DNA of 64,000 nt. It comes from Kalmusia sp. IMI 367209 (taxonomy: Eukaryota > Ascomycota > Dothideomycetes > Pleosporales > Didymosphaeriaceae). The DNA lies in NCBI GenBank assembly GCA_027946365.1, contig JAPEUQ010000006.1:372001-436000 (forward strand), in the 5' to 3' direction. Below are positions 34,113-45,232 of this stretch, one piece after another (the first letter of the stretch is position 1; every line of letters begins with the position of its first letter). The notes beneath the pieces are model-generated. The model was not told the origin of the DNA. It was given only the letters and a program-made list of their open reading frames with translations, and ran no database searches. A program made the translations under genes and the position numbers.

Positions 34113-36289
34113 TCAGGCGAGCCTCATATATGTCCCTCTCGCATAGCTATAACCATGCGAATCTGCCTCGAATGGTTCTATATCGACATCACATTCTACT
34201 TTAGGGTACATCTTCTCGCCTTGAAAGTAACTTCGGATCGTTCGTTCGGTGCAGGTTGATTGAGCGCTAAGAATGCCGTGCTACCTGGGTTTAGCAAAGC
34301 TTATGTTCTTCGAGGGTTGACTCACGCCTATGGTCCTTTGTTCTAACACGTACGATTTTGGAAAATTCATGGCGAGTTCATATGCACTGAAATTTGTGAG
34401 TCTAGGATTTCTAAAGGGGCTAAGGTGACGTGCTTCTCGATAGGACATACGGGGTCCAAGGTATTGCCGACGAACAGTATGGGTTGTGAAGAATCGCTAG
34501 AAACAGGCCCTGCCGGTGTGCGTTAGGAGATGTATTTGGTGGCGAAAGAACGTCACAAAACCTACCCACGTATTTCCGTTTGGTCTCGATAGTCCAACCG
34601 ACGCACATTAGGTCCCATTCTGTCCACACATCGCCCAAGGCATGGCTCTGATTCCTCATATCGTTCCAATAAGATCTGAATCGATCCTTTGTCATGTTCA
34701 CGTACGACGTCCCATCGCCGCAGGAGATGCCTAACATGCTCTCCTCTAGCCATTCATTCGGTCTAGTACAGGCTGGGCTGTATGGCCCATCCTTTTTGCA
34801 CTCCGGGGATAGAGTGTATAGATCAGCTTGTGCATCTGGGACTGAAATTGATTTAATTGTAGCTTTGAAGTCCGCAAACCTTGAACCGTTTCCCTCAGAG
34901 ACCTGCTGGAGGAACTCTCCAAGTCTATAGAATAATTGATGCGGGCGATATAGCGCGTTCCCGATGAACTTTTGCATGTCAGTCAAAGTGATTGAGTCCG
35001 GGCCTCTTGTTAATGTTGCTGGAACGGCAAGAGGAGCCGCATGTAGGTCCGCGAGCAAAGAATCTCTGTCTCGAGCTATTGCCTCTTCGGTGTTACGATA
35101 GAATTTGCAAACTTTCGGGCCGTATTTGTGACATAGGCGCACAAACTGTACGAGTACCTCATCGGCATGATTGAGGCTGCCTTGAGAAGAGCCATTGAAG
35201 AAGGATTTCGTTGACGCAACTGAGTCCAGGACCATACGATATGGACGATCAGGATATACGGCAGCCAGGGTACTGCCGAGAATGGTTCCGTACGACGTTC
35301 CCCAAAAAAGCACTGGTTCTTTGCCGGGTCGCCATCGCGTATTATCAAGAATTTGCTTTCGATCTAAACCAGAGGGCAATGCGCATTTGTCATGGAGCAG
35401 TTTACGAGCTTCAGCTTCGCGCCACTTTCCATGCTGTTCAGCTATGGCGACAATGTCGTCCACCACAGATCTTGTGCCCATATAGTATGCGATGCTCTTG
35501 CTCCCTTCTTCCTCAACTCGTATCATACATGTATTAGACCGTGAAAGATAGCGACTCCATTTCTCATCAAATGCGGTACTAGAGCTGCCGATTAGGCCTT
35601 TAGCATCGGAGCCAAGAGACCATACAAGCCGGCTGAAGGTATCTGGGAAGCAGTTGAGCTGTGGAACGGAGTGATTAACACCTCGAGGATCAAAGCTAAT
35701 AATGTCGAAGTACTGCGCTTTAATTGACTCGTGAAGCGGGTCTGGCATTGGTTTACGTTGGGCATCAACCATGTGTTGCAGTCGTTCTCCGTTGTTTATC
35801 AGGGCTTCGATGCCAGACGCAGACGGCCCACCTTACCTCGTCAACAATTACACAATTATCACAACCAGTACGCTTACCAGGGTTTAATATAAGTGCGCCG
35901 CCGTACCTGGGGTCAATGACGTCTACTTTGGCGGGCCGTCTTACTAGCGCGATTGCGACTTGGGTGCTGTTTGTTCCGCCGTCACTCCCTTCCAGAGGGA
36001 GCAGCAAACGTGCGCATTGGAGCCCATCAAAACAGTCACGGTAATGGATCGTCCGAGAGGGTTTTATCTGATGGATGAGCTGCGAACTGTGGATAAAAAT
36101 TGTCGCGCGTACCTGACTCCATGGCGCATCGGTTGGCGGTAATGCGAAACGGACGTCGAAATGGTGCGGTGGGTCTGGATCCAACCCCAGCTTCTGCTGA
36201 GACCCGGATGATAGGCGCTGCCAGGACACACCGACGAAGGCTAAAACTATGAGAAATGACATTTCTAGATACGAAAAGCTGCGCGGCAT
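34113..36289 (-). CDS. TAP-like alpha/beta hydrolase (S33 family peptidase type)
   Basis: This is a secreted or membrane-anchored alpha/beta hydrolase related to tripeptidyl/prolyl aminopeptidases. Six exons give 645 aa (complement 36289-36113, 36067-35878, 35831-34566, 34509-34434, 34386-34326, 34280-34113). The N-terminus has a hydrophobic signal or anchor (M-S-F-L-I-V-L-A-F-V-G-V). Family motifs are H-Y-R-D-C-F-D-G-L-Q-C-A-R, L-N-P-G-G-P-S-A-S-G and F-D-P-R-G-V, the nucleophile elbow W-G-T-S-Y-G-T (Ser about 302), the acid segment F-V-G-N-T-L-D-P, and the His segment T-I-G-H-G-I-L, all in frame. The fourth intron (34433-34387) must use a GC donor to keep frame (P-I-E-N-A-Y-E-L-A). An ORF ending at 34420 is the read-through of the third and fourth introns and misses the catalytic His. 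Confidence 0.85.
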
Positions 36290-36974
36290 GCAATCAAGCT
36301 TGGTGTGGCGTTGCTGTTGAGGACATGCTGTAGTTTAGGCAGATACGCCTGACATGTCTGAAGGTCTGTGGTGGCACAGTTGGGACCGCACTGTGGGTAG
36401 GTACGGTGCGGTAACCTTCCGCGCGCTAAACACTTCACGTCCTTTGCGCGAGCCACCACAACAACAAACACACACAATTCGTGTGAGAATGCGTATGCGT
36501 GTTTGCAAACACCCTCAATGGAATACGTAGCTCTGCTTGCTAGAGCCTTGTGTCTATATTACGCTTGCAACGGGGGCGCAAAAGGCAACTTCTTCGCAAG
36601 GCTGAGATTGTTCCCTGCGCAAGTGCGACAACAATGAAAAGGTCGGGTTACTGACCAATTCTGATGAACCTGTCTTGGATCGCAGCGTTTGATCTTCCAG
36701 TAGTACAGTGCGACTTCCATGTAGCACATTGTGCGTGTGATATGACAGTTCATCAGGCAAACACATCGTTAACGGCCCACGTCATGCACTAATGGGATGG
36801 CACCAATGGGGCCCTAATTTCATGTGAGTGAGAACATCCAACAGTGATTTCTCGTTTGATTTTAAGTCTGGCCAAATTGGGTGCAGCGCCTTTAAAAGTG
36901 CTTATAGCGCGTGGGTCCTTCAAGAAACCAGACGGTATCTACCTATCCATCGAGCTCGTCACACGATCTTCAGT
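36290..36974. other. Intergenic region
   Basis: This is the promoter of the minus-strand hydrolase and of a possible small plus-strand gene. Only short ORFs without features are seen. Confidence 0.35.
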
Positions 36975-37384
36975 ATGACAGATAAAGCGAACTACTCAAC
37001 CTACGACTATATGGTACAGTCTCAGCTCCCATTCTCCTTCCTAAGCCAGGCTAACAACGTCTCGAGGCGGAACATAAAGTATGTCCAAGACAGTGCCGCC
37101 CAACACTGGATAGCCTAGATCGGGATGAAGATGCTGTCGAAACCGGCGACCGACAGCCCGATAGCAATATAGGACCTACCCTGGCTGAAGAATACAAGAC
37201 TAAGGCCGCCGCTCGAGCTCTCGGCATGGACAAGGAGCACTTCGATCGATTGATCTTTGCGAAGGATCTCGCCAATGTCACCTGCGCCTGCGGGCATGGT
37301 TACTTCAAGCCTGACAAGACATGGGTCTCGGGCGCTGAGGTACGGAATGGCTTGGCGCCACCAAAGCCTTCCACCTGGTCGTGA
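36975..37384 (+). CDS. Possible small two-exon gene, unrecognised product
   Basis: A start at 36975 (M-T-D-K-A-N-Y-S-T-Y-D-Y-M) followed by an intron at 37014-37066 (GTACAG...GCTAAC...CGAG) joins in phase 0 to an open frame ending at TGA 37384, for about 118 aa. The second exon has coding-like composition with C/G-ending codons, for example K-A-A-A-R-A-L-G-M-D-K-E-H-F-D-R and C-A-C-G-H-G-Y-F-K-P-D. It has no domain I recognise. A minus-strand ORF over the same bases is its shadow. The splice acceptor is plausible but not typical, so the model is tentative. Confidence 0.38.
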
Positions 37385-38001
37385 GCGCAGACATACTGTC
37401 TTGTCATCTTGTTTTCTTTTGTTTTGGCAAAACTTCACAGGAGGGATCATGAAGAAGTGGTGACGTTCAACAGTCTTTACTCCGAATATGTATTTGTTGC
37501 ATCAACTTACGAATTTAACAACGATTTTCCATACCCTGCGTTCCTCATATGATTTCACAGAACATGTAGCATGCCTTCAAATATTGACGTTTTGCTCCTG
37601 GACGGTAGAGTCATTCTAGCCCTCTGCTCTCGTCAAGTTACAACGCGTTTCGTGGCTGTGATCCTGAGGCAGACTGTGGAGAGCCTAAAAAGGTGCTACA
37701 TATCACCACGATACCGGACTAGCACTAGCATGCGCCATATTGTTTCCTAACCTTTCCAAGAACTTTTGATCAAAGGACGTTGACTGTAAGACAGAGCTTC
37801 CGGCTATGATCTCATTCGACGTAGGATGTCGAGACATGTAACATGTAATTATCCAAGGCACGTACAATCGGGCTATGTGCAGGTACGAGTGGGCTAAATG
37901 TGGTGGTGATACATCGATGCCCAACCAAAGGTCAGGGCTGCTCAAGGCAGCTGTCAGTGGCAAACTCTCGTACTGCTGCCAGTCAAGTAGAGCCTTAGTC
38001 G
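37385..38001. other. Intergenic region upstream of the NLR gene
   Basis: No coding or repeat signal is visible. It separates the small candidate gene from the NACHT-TPR gene. Confidence 0.35.
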
Positions 38002-41000
38002 ATGTCTGAAGTCACCGCAAAGACCTTGCAGCGGGTCTTCCAGGCCGTAGAGCACCACTCTGGCTTTATCAACTATCGCTACCGCCCCTACCACACCGTT
38101 GTAAGTCTCGTCGGATGTTAATTTAATCTTTTGGATTGGACATGTGTTCTACTACTCAGCCTTCAGCCCCCTCCGGTGCAGATGACCGCAGCGCGAGATG
38201 CTGGGAACTTGCAGTCAAGGTAGGTACACATGCGGTTCACCAACACACCTTTATACCGGCCACTGATATCATGAAGATCTTCAACACTACCTTGACCAAT
38301 GATCCAGAAAAGATAATATACACATATGCGCCGAGCCCTGGTTATAACACGGCGACTTATTCTGATATTGTTGATTCGGCAAAACAATGTATTCAACATT
38401 CCGTTGCAGTGGAGAAGAGCGCTCTGCGCAAAGCAATGGAGGTAACAGTTTCTACCTTCAATCAATACGCACAAGTAATCGATGTTCTCATTCAGCATCA
38501 ACCCTATGTGACCGCGTTGGTATGGGGTGCTGTTCGTGGCCTGCTCCAGGTAGGTCTCACATATACAATGACTTAATTCTCGCTCATCGATTCTAGGTGG
38601 CCGGTCAAGAGATAACTGTATCATCTGTAATCCCTCAAGCGATAAATAAGATTACTGGCGAAATGGGAAGATGGGACCAGTACCTTAGGCTGTTCCCAGA
38701 TTCTGATCGGCTACAATCGGTTGTGGCACAACTCTTTGCTCAGATTATCAATTACGTTGTGCGAGCCAATAAATATTACTCGGCATCTCTCCCAAGTACG
38801 TCAAGCTGTACGTAACTTCGAGATTATACTAACTCAACCAGAGAGATATGTCAAGGCAGGCATGTCAACTACACCAGTCAAGTTACGCGATGCCTGGACA
38901 GAGATCGAAGACCTTTCAATCAAACTAGAGAGAGAGGCAAACCTCGCATCGGAAATTCGTATCAAAGCAAGCAGAGACGAGCATGCTAAGCATGATGGAG
39001 CTTTGCTCGGCGAGATCTTAGAGCAGGAGAGATATCGAAACGATAGTCTCATGTCGATAAAAGCCATCGTAACCGCCCAAGACCTGGTTGGTGATAAGAT
39101 GAAGGATATGAAAATTGCATTCGATGCTCAGATCGAGAACGACGCTATTCGTAGGAGAGAAAATCGGCTTGAGAGTGATAGAAACCGCATCGTGACATGG
39201 TTGCAAAGATTTAGGAGTCAAAAACAGGTCGTTAGAACTTGGGAGCCTGGCACGGCCGAGTGGGTCCTCTATCATCCGGTCTATCTTGATTGGGAGGAAC
39301 GCAATAATGACGGTTTGATGTGGATCAATGGGATGCCAGGTTAGTAGTCTGAACAACATGTCCAACCTGCAACTAAAAATATGAACAGGATGTGGAAAAT
39401 CTATCATGGCATCATTTCTGACACACAAAAGTCCATCACTTGTGAAAATCTCGCATTTCCTCCAAGCGGCTGTGGAAGAAAATTCGACCAAGACAGTGTC
39501 CATGGCTGCTTCTATTCTTGTCCAGTTTATCGGGCACCCGACAATTGCCTCCGATCAAGACCTTACGGCTTCTCTGATAAAACATGCTTTACCACTCCTT
39601 GAGTCCTTCTCTACGTACGAAAACTGTTCATTTGAGCAGATTTGGGAGGTACTTGAGAATGTTTATGCTGATCTACCACCGTTCACACTGGTTGTTGATG
39701 CATTAGATGAGTCCTATGCTGCGGAAGACGCTCTTAAGTTGGTTGATAAACTCAAAATAATGAGTCTCCTGCCTCAGTCCCGAGTCATAGTACTCTCACG
39801 CATTCATCACTTCCTACAAGAATCTTTGAAAGATTGTGCTACAATCCAGATGGACGAGACGACAATTACGCATGACATAACTCATTTTATTCAAAAGGAG
39901 GTCGAAAGGACACCAAAGATACGTATTCCTGCAGAATTGATCTTGTCAAAGGCGACAAATTACGCAAAAGGAATGTTCCTCTGGGTGAAGCTTATGCTAC
40001 AGTACTTGCAACAAGCATCAACTCCTCGCATGCAACGCGCAAGGCTGGAGAAGTTCCCTGTTGGACTCACAACAATATACGAAAAGCTATTAAGTGAAAC
40101 AGGAGCTAAGCTCGAGCCAGAACAAGTCAAGCTTCGGAAACGAATATTCATGCTTCTCGTCGCAGCGAAAACACCACTTACCGTAGACGACATCTCAGTG
40201 GCATTGGCACTCGATAGGTCCGACCAACATCCAGATAAAGATGATCTACTTATTGACCCATCTGGGGAGATTAACGCTTTGTGTTGGCCATTCACAAAAG
40301 CAATCGATACTCATATTCAATTTGTTCATTACTCTATGCAAGAGTTTTTGCTTCTAGAGGAGAAGTCAATCCGAACCGCACACATACACTTCACACTGAG
40401 AGAGAGCAATGAATATATGGCTTTAAAATGCTTATTCAGACTGATAAATGCCGAAGCTCGGTCAATAAAAATTCTAGAGCCTCTTCTGCGGTTGAGACTA
40501 GGTGACTCGGCGCTGCCGACCAATCTGGAGTCATTGCCTCGTCGTTGGCCCTTCTACCCGTACGCTGCAAATTACTGGCACATTCACCTTATTTTATCGG
40601 AGAACACTTTAAATATACTCAGGTATTGTGAAATGTTCCTCGGAGGTCTTCATTTCATCACCTGGGTAGAAGAATTTGACGACGGCGTACGCGACATGGG
40701 CGCAATCGTTGATGTCCAAGCCTCGCTGTCTGCTTGGCATATGGGTTTGAGCATGAAGCAACGAGAATGTATAGACATATCGCGATTTTTCGAGAAACCT
40801 TTCAACAATTTCTTCGACCTAAAATCAGTTCGCAGAGATACCCCTGAAGTTGCTTACATGGCGTTGCAGCGACTAGGCTTGTATCACAATTTCACCGGAA
40901 CACAATCAGGGGGTCGGACGCTGAAAGATTTACAGCAGCTTGTTGCTGAAGGTTTTTCAAGTACTTTGGGAGCCAGTCACCCTCTGACATTGAGATGCAT

Positions 41001-42021
41001 CACGAATTGGTGCATTGAGCGGATCGTGGACGATGATAGGGAGCTTGTCGCTGGTGAAACACTTCTTCTGGATACCATGAACTTACAGAAGGAGATCCTT
41101 GGTGACGGCGTTTACGACAACTATCACACGCAGCAGTACGCAGGACTTGCAATGTATTACAGAGGTAAATTCGATGGCGCAATCGAACATCTCAGAGCCA
41201 GTTATGAAGGTTTAGGACGCATTTTAGGTCCCAATCACGAATACTTCCAACATTCCCGACTCTACTATGCCCATGTCTTGACAGCTACATCTCAATTCGA
41301 TGTAGCGTATCGAATCTATGAAGAGGTGTGGGGTCTTTGGTCCCATCTCCACGGTACCCAGCACCCGCTATCAACAATGACGCAGTGCAATCTTGGGGTA
41401 ATTTATCGGAAACTGCACAAATTTGACCTTGCAGAAAGGCACCTCGTGGATTGCCTCCGCGAGCGTCAACGTATGCATGGATGTAGTGTAGCCACGTTTG
41501 ACAGCCTCATCCAGATCGCCCTACTGTATCGGGACATGGGAAGAGTAGAGGAAGCACATGCTTACCTTGACCTGGCCGAAGGAATGGATTTGACACTTCA
41601 TGGTTTTGAAAGATACTGCCATGTTTACCATTTGCGTGCTGTTCTTGTTTGGAAATCTGGAGATCAAAAGACAGCCAGGAAACAGCTCGAAGCTCTTCTT
41701 TCAAAAGGCGGACAACATCCAACGAGCCGCGCATTGATGTGGGTGCGACTCACCCTAGCGGATCTTCTACGCCAGCACGGACATGAGAAGAACGTTTCCT
41801 CAATCTTTGTCAACATCGTCGAACGACTTCACAAGAGCCCCAAAAAACTGAGCAAGAGCGCACTTGAAGCTCAACTTCAAGACGCTGAGAACTCTCTTCG
41901 CGTTGCTCGAGACCGAGGCGCACAAGTTGCCGAAGACGAGCTACGGTCGAAAGGCTTGGTTTGGCTTGAGCCCGAAGCATTTTGGATCATATTTGGAGGT
42001 CCTGCCGCGGAGATATCTTGA
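38002..42021 (+). CDS. NACHT-TPR NLR-type protein
   Basis: This is an intact fungal NLR of 1253 aa from six exons: 38002-38100, 38160-38219, 38277-38549, 38597-38795, 38842-39339 and 39389-42021. The N-terminal helical domain (R-S-A-R-C-W-E-L-A-V-K, L-I-Q-H-Q-P-Y-V-T-A-L-V-W-G-A) is the type that precedes many fungal NACHT domains. The P-loop G-M-P-G-C-G-K-S (about 373-380) is completed across the last intron. Walker B is F-T-L-V-V-D-A-L-D-E-S (about 474), and a winged-helix-like part (F-V-H-Y-S-M-Q-E-F-L-L) follows. The C-terminal third has kinesin-light-chain-like TPRs (A-G-L-A-M-Y-Y-R-G-K-F-D-G-A-I-E-H-L, C-N-L-G-V-I-Y-R-K-L). The second intron (38220-38276, 57 bp) is stop-free. Such proteins act in non-self recognition and regulated cell death. 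Confidence 0.9.
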
Positions 42022-43647
42022 TAATCTGTTGTTTAAGTATATTCTTCTATAGAATGGGCAAGCAATATCTTAATAATTTAAGATAATATAAAATTCACGC
42101 CACTGCCTACATATGCGGATCTAGTACTACTTGTGCTAAGTGCAGGTGCTATTGCTTTTGAGGTATCTCATTATGTTTTAATAATATGTCAAGATTGAAT
42201 ATATGCAAATGGTAGAATGTTAAACGATTTCTCACCCTCTCAAGCGATTTATTGAGAGCGCCGAATATAAATTGTGAACATATTTAGTATCAAGATCTAG
42301 CGCTAATATACTTTCCGCACGTAGTCCAATAATCATGAGGAATTTTATTAATGGCTTATATACGGCACTATGATTTAGTGTTGATCGCCATTCTTGTTTG
42401 ATTTTACGTCAAGCTTGGAATAGGTACAACGAAAGTATTTTTTTAAGCACTACACTATCCTTAAGCAGTCTTAAATCCTTGCTAAGGTAGGTTTTCTAAC
42501 ATATTGGTACCCTTTCTCCTGGACCTATTTAAATTTTGACAAGCCTTAGGCTTTTATTAGTGCAAGAATGGACAGGCACCGTTAGGTGCCTTTAACGTCG
42601 CTTGTAGTACCTATATACACGGCTACTTATAGAGAGATAATTAGAGTCTTTTTAGGGTTCATGCTAATACGAAGACAGCATATAGGTATTTCTATGATAA
42701 TAAGCGACATCCTGTTCCTTACGGGCAAGGAAATACCTATTGTCAATTACTAATGGCGGTTAATAATAGATTCTAGAGAGATAGACGTAGAGAAGGACAT
42801 TAGTAGTGGCATAGATAGCACCGCGCCTTCCTCCCCTGATTGAAAATAGGGTAATTAGGCGTAAGTATGTCCTCAACTTTCCTTAAATCATTTCAATATG
42901 TTATAGTGCGCCAATCAAGTCTCGCTTATTATATAGGTAAGTATATAAAGCCTTTGTTCAATGAATCGTCGTGCGCAACTCAGTAAACTAGCGAGAGGCA
43001 CATCTGCTCTCCTTGTCTACCTATGCGTGGGATGTACCTACTTAGGTATGCCTTCAAGTAGTTGTAACACTAGTATGGCTCATGTATGTTCGACCATGCT
43101 ATGCTTGAAGGACTATATATATGTTCGTTCATCACCAAAATAACCCTATAAACAACGAAAAGTGCTAAGCAAATTTTATTAGGCTACCTAAAAGAGACAA
43201 CATGGGCATACAGGGCTAGACGGGATCGAATATTGGCGGCTTTTCGGGTCTGAGTACGGGATAATTATGTTTTGGTACCGTCTAGGTCTGTCTAATCGCT
43301 TGTGTGTAGGAAGGATAGAAATTTTCGCGGAAATTTCGATGTAGTCCTTGTACCATAAAGTCTGATAATGTCCATGTAACTTGTGGCCAGTCTTCCATCG
43401 GCTATCGTGAATAGACGGTTGTGGCTAATGGATCGTTCTTTAGTCTAGATATATGCCTACTCTCCCAAGATGCGCTCCTGAAAACTTATTGACAGCATCA
43501 GATGGTACTGGTTCATCTTCTGTCTTTTCTGTCCTTCAATGTTCGAGCCATTTCCAATTTCGCCCATGCAATCCCTGACTAATCTATTTCCCTAACCTCT
43601 TGACCTTCAGACAAGTTCTCTTCCGATCCTAACCAACCTTCAGTCCC
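42022..43647. other. AT-rich, gene-poor region
   Basis: This is 1.6 kb of AT-rich sequence with dense stop codons and many TA steps. No protein frame longer than about 60 codons is convincing. The texture would fit old RIP-altered repeat DNA, but no element family, target duplication or inverted end can be identified by eye. Confidence 0.45.
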
Positions 43648-44531
43648 CTAAGAGTAATTTGTCCATTCCGAGTTTTCAGGGGCGTTAAGGGTGGGACTGG
43701 CACGCCTTTGCTTCCGTTCTCGCTCGGCTTCTCCTGCATCACAATCTAGGCGATATTCAAGAGGCTCAGAATCAACGAGTTCAGTCCGATCAACTACCCA
43801 CCCTTCTTCGTGCTCCAAACCAGCTCGAAGCTTTCCTAGAAGTTCTTCTAGAATTGGCTGTAGCTCGATGTACATGGTTCGTATGTTCTTGAAGTGACAC
43901 AGGTCGTCACCCTTGTCTTCTCGGCAAAATTCACGAGCCATAAAGTTCGGAGCCGCACGGAAACGGCGATCACACATTACTGCGGAGAATTGTGTCCAGA
44001 GCGATTGGTCATAACCCAGGGACATTTCTGGAGCATGTACAACCCAACTCTCCTGAAGTGAGATGTGCCTCTGAGCAACAGCCTGTTTAGTCTGTACAAT
44101 CTCTACAAGAGTGGAGTCCTTGTTTAAGCGGCTGCGATGGCTCGATTGCGTCCATTTGCGAATCTTTTCTCCTGATCGACATTAGTATTGTTGTCGTCAC
44201 CTGGGAAAGGCTCCGTCAGATTGAATTTACCGAATGTCATCAAGCTGATGTCCACCTGGCCATACACATACTGTAGGTATTCTAATAGAAGTTTGGCTAA
44301 GTCCTTTCGCAGAGAAGAACGGGAGATGATGCTGAACAATACTTCGGCTCCTGTAGAAACATTGGACGTTGTGGTGGGACGTGCAGATGCTCCATCGCTT
44401 GAGACGACAGTTACCTCCATAATAACGTCGCTGTCTTTAGCTCTGATTGAGAGACGCGCAAGTAGCCAATCGAGAGTTGGACGATTAATTAACGTCGATA
44501 GAACACCCTTTAATTGAGGGGACTTCTTCAA
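43648..44531 (-). CDS. Unrecognised protein, paralogue of the disrupted gene at 32714-33634 (5' end uncertain)
   Basis: Two exons fit (complement 44531-44231 and 44171-43648; intron GTAAAT...ATACTAAT...GATCAG, 59 bp). They join D-I-S-L-M-T-F-G to E-K-I-R-K-W and give at least 274 aa. The first codon shown is not ATG (TTG at 44531), so an upstream exon is missing from the model. The protein is helical with an acidic region and a basic tail (E-R-E-R-K-Q-R-R-A-S). It shares order and several blocks with the gene at 32714-33634, which lies 10 kb away on the same strand. No known domain is seen. The gene flanks the NLR gene on the side opposite its paralogue. Confidence 0.5.
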
Positions 44532-45232
44532 GGTAAACTTGGGTCAATATATAGAAAGATGTGAGTGTTTACGGTGCCATTCGCCTCCCAATGTTGTGTA
44601 GCCACGAAACAGACAGAGTCCTGTGAGGGCCAATATCATGGCGGGACTGATGAACGAATCCCCTGCGAATGGTCTACCACACAAGGTGAATACTTGTTAT
44701 TGTAGTATATACAATGGCGATGTGAAGGTAGATTTGGCGCTTGAATTACAAAGTTGCAAAAGGTCAGGATCTGTGCTAGAGAACCTCCTTTCGTGGAAGA
44801 CTCTCGAAGGGGTTGGTCACCAGCGCGGCTGAAATCGGAAATGATGATTGAAAGTATATACGATCTAGAGATAATCAGAAGGAAAGAATTCACAGGGTCA
44901 CGTAAAAAAGACAGTTAATAACTACAAGTTTGAAACCAAAGAGTGAGAACAAACCGACTGGGTGCTTGTCTCACGAGTGAGACAGACTAAGACCTTACAC
45001 CGCCGAGAAACACTGCTTCAACAAAGAATCAAACAATTACATTTCGAACAATGATTAACAATTAGCGATTACTAAGAGGCTTAACAAATGTACCGACATC
45101 CATATCTACAAGCAAGACACGGAAGAAGCCTGACGTCCGCAATCGCACTCGTCCCACATCCCAACCCCACACCTGCCGTCAACGCCAAGCCCTTCACTCA
45201 TTATCTCGCCGGGATGTGTAATTCGGTGTACT
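44532..45232. other. Intergenic region
   Basis: This probably contains the missing 5' exon of the paralogue gene and the 3' end of the SBP56-like gene. Short ORFs here have no features I trust. Confidence 0.35.

Noticed and set aside
34420..34565. Hydrolase ending at 34420
   Set aside because: That ending reads through introns and lacks the catalytic His; the spliced model to 34113 restores it.
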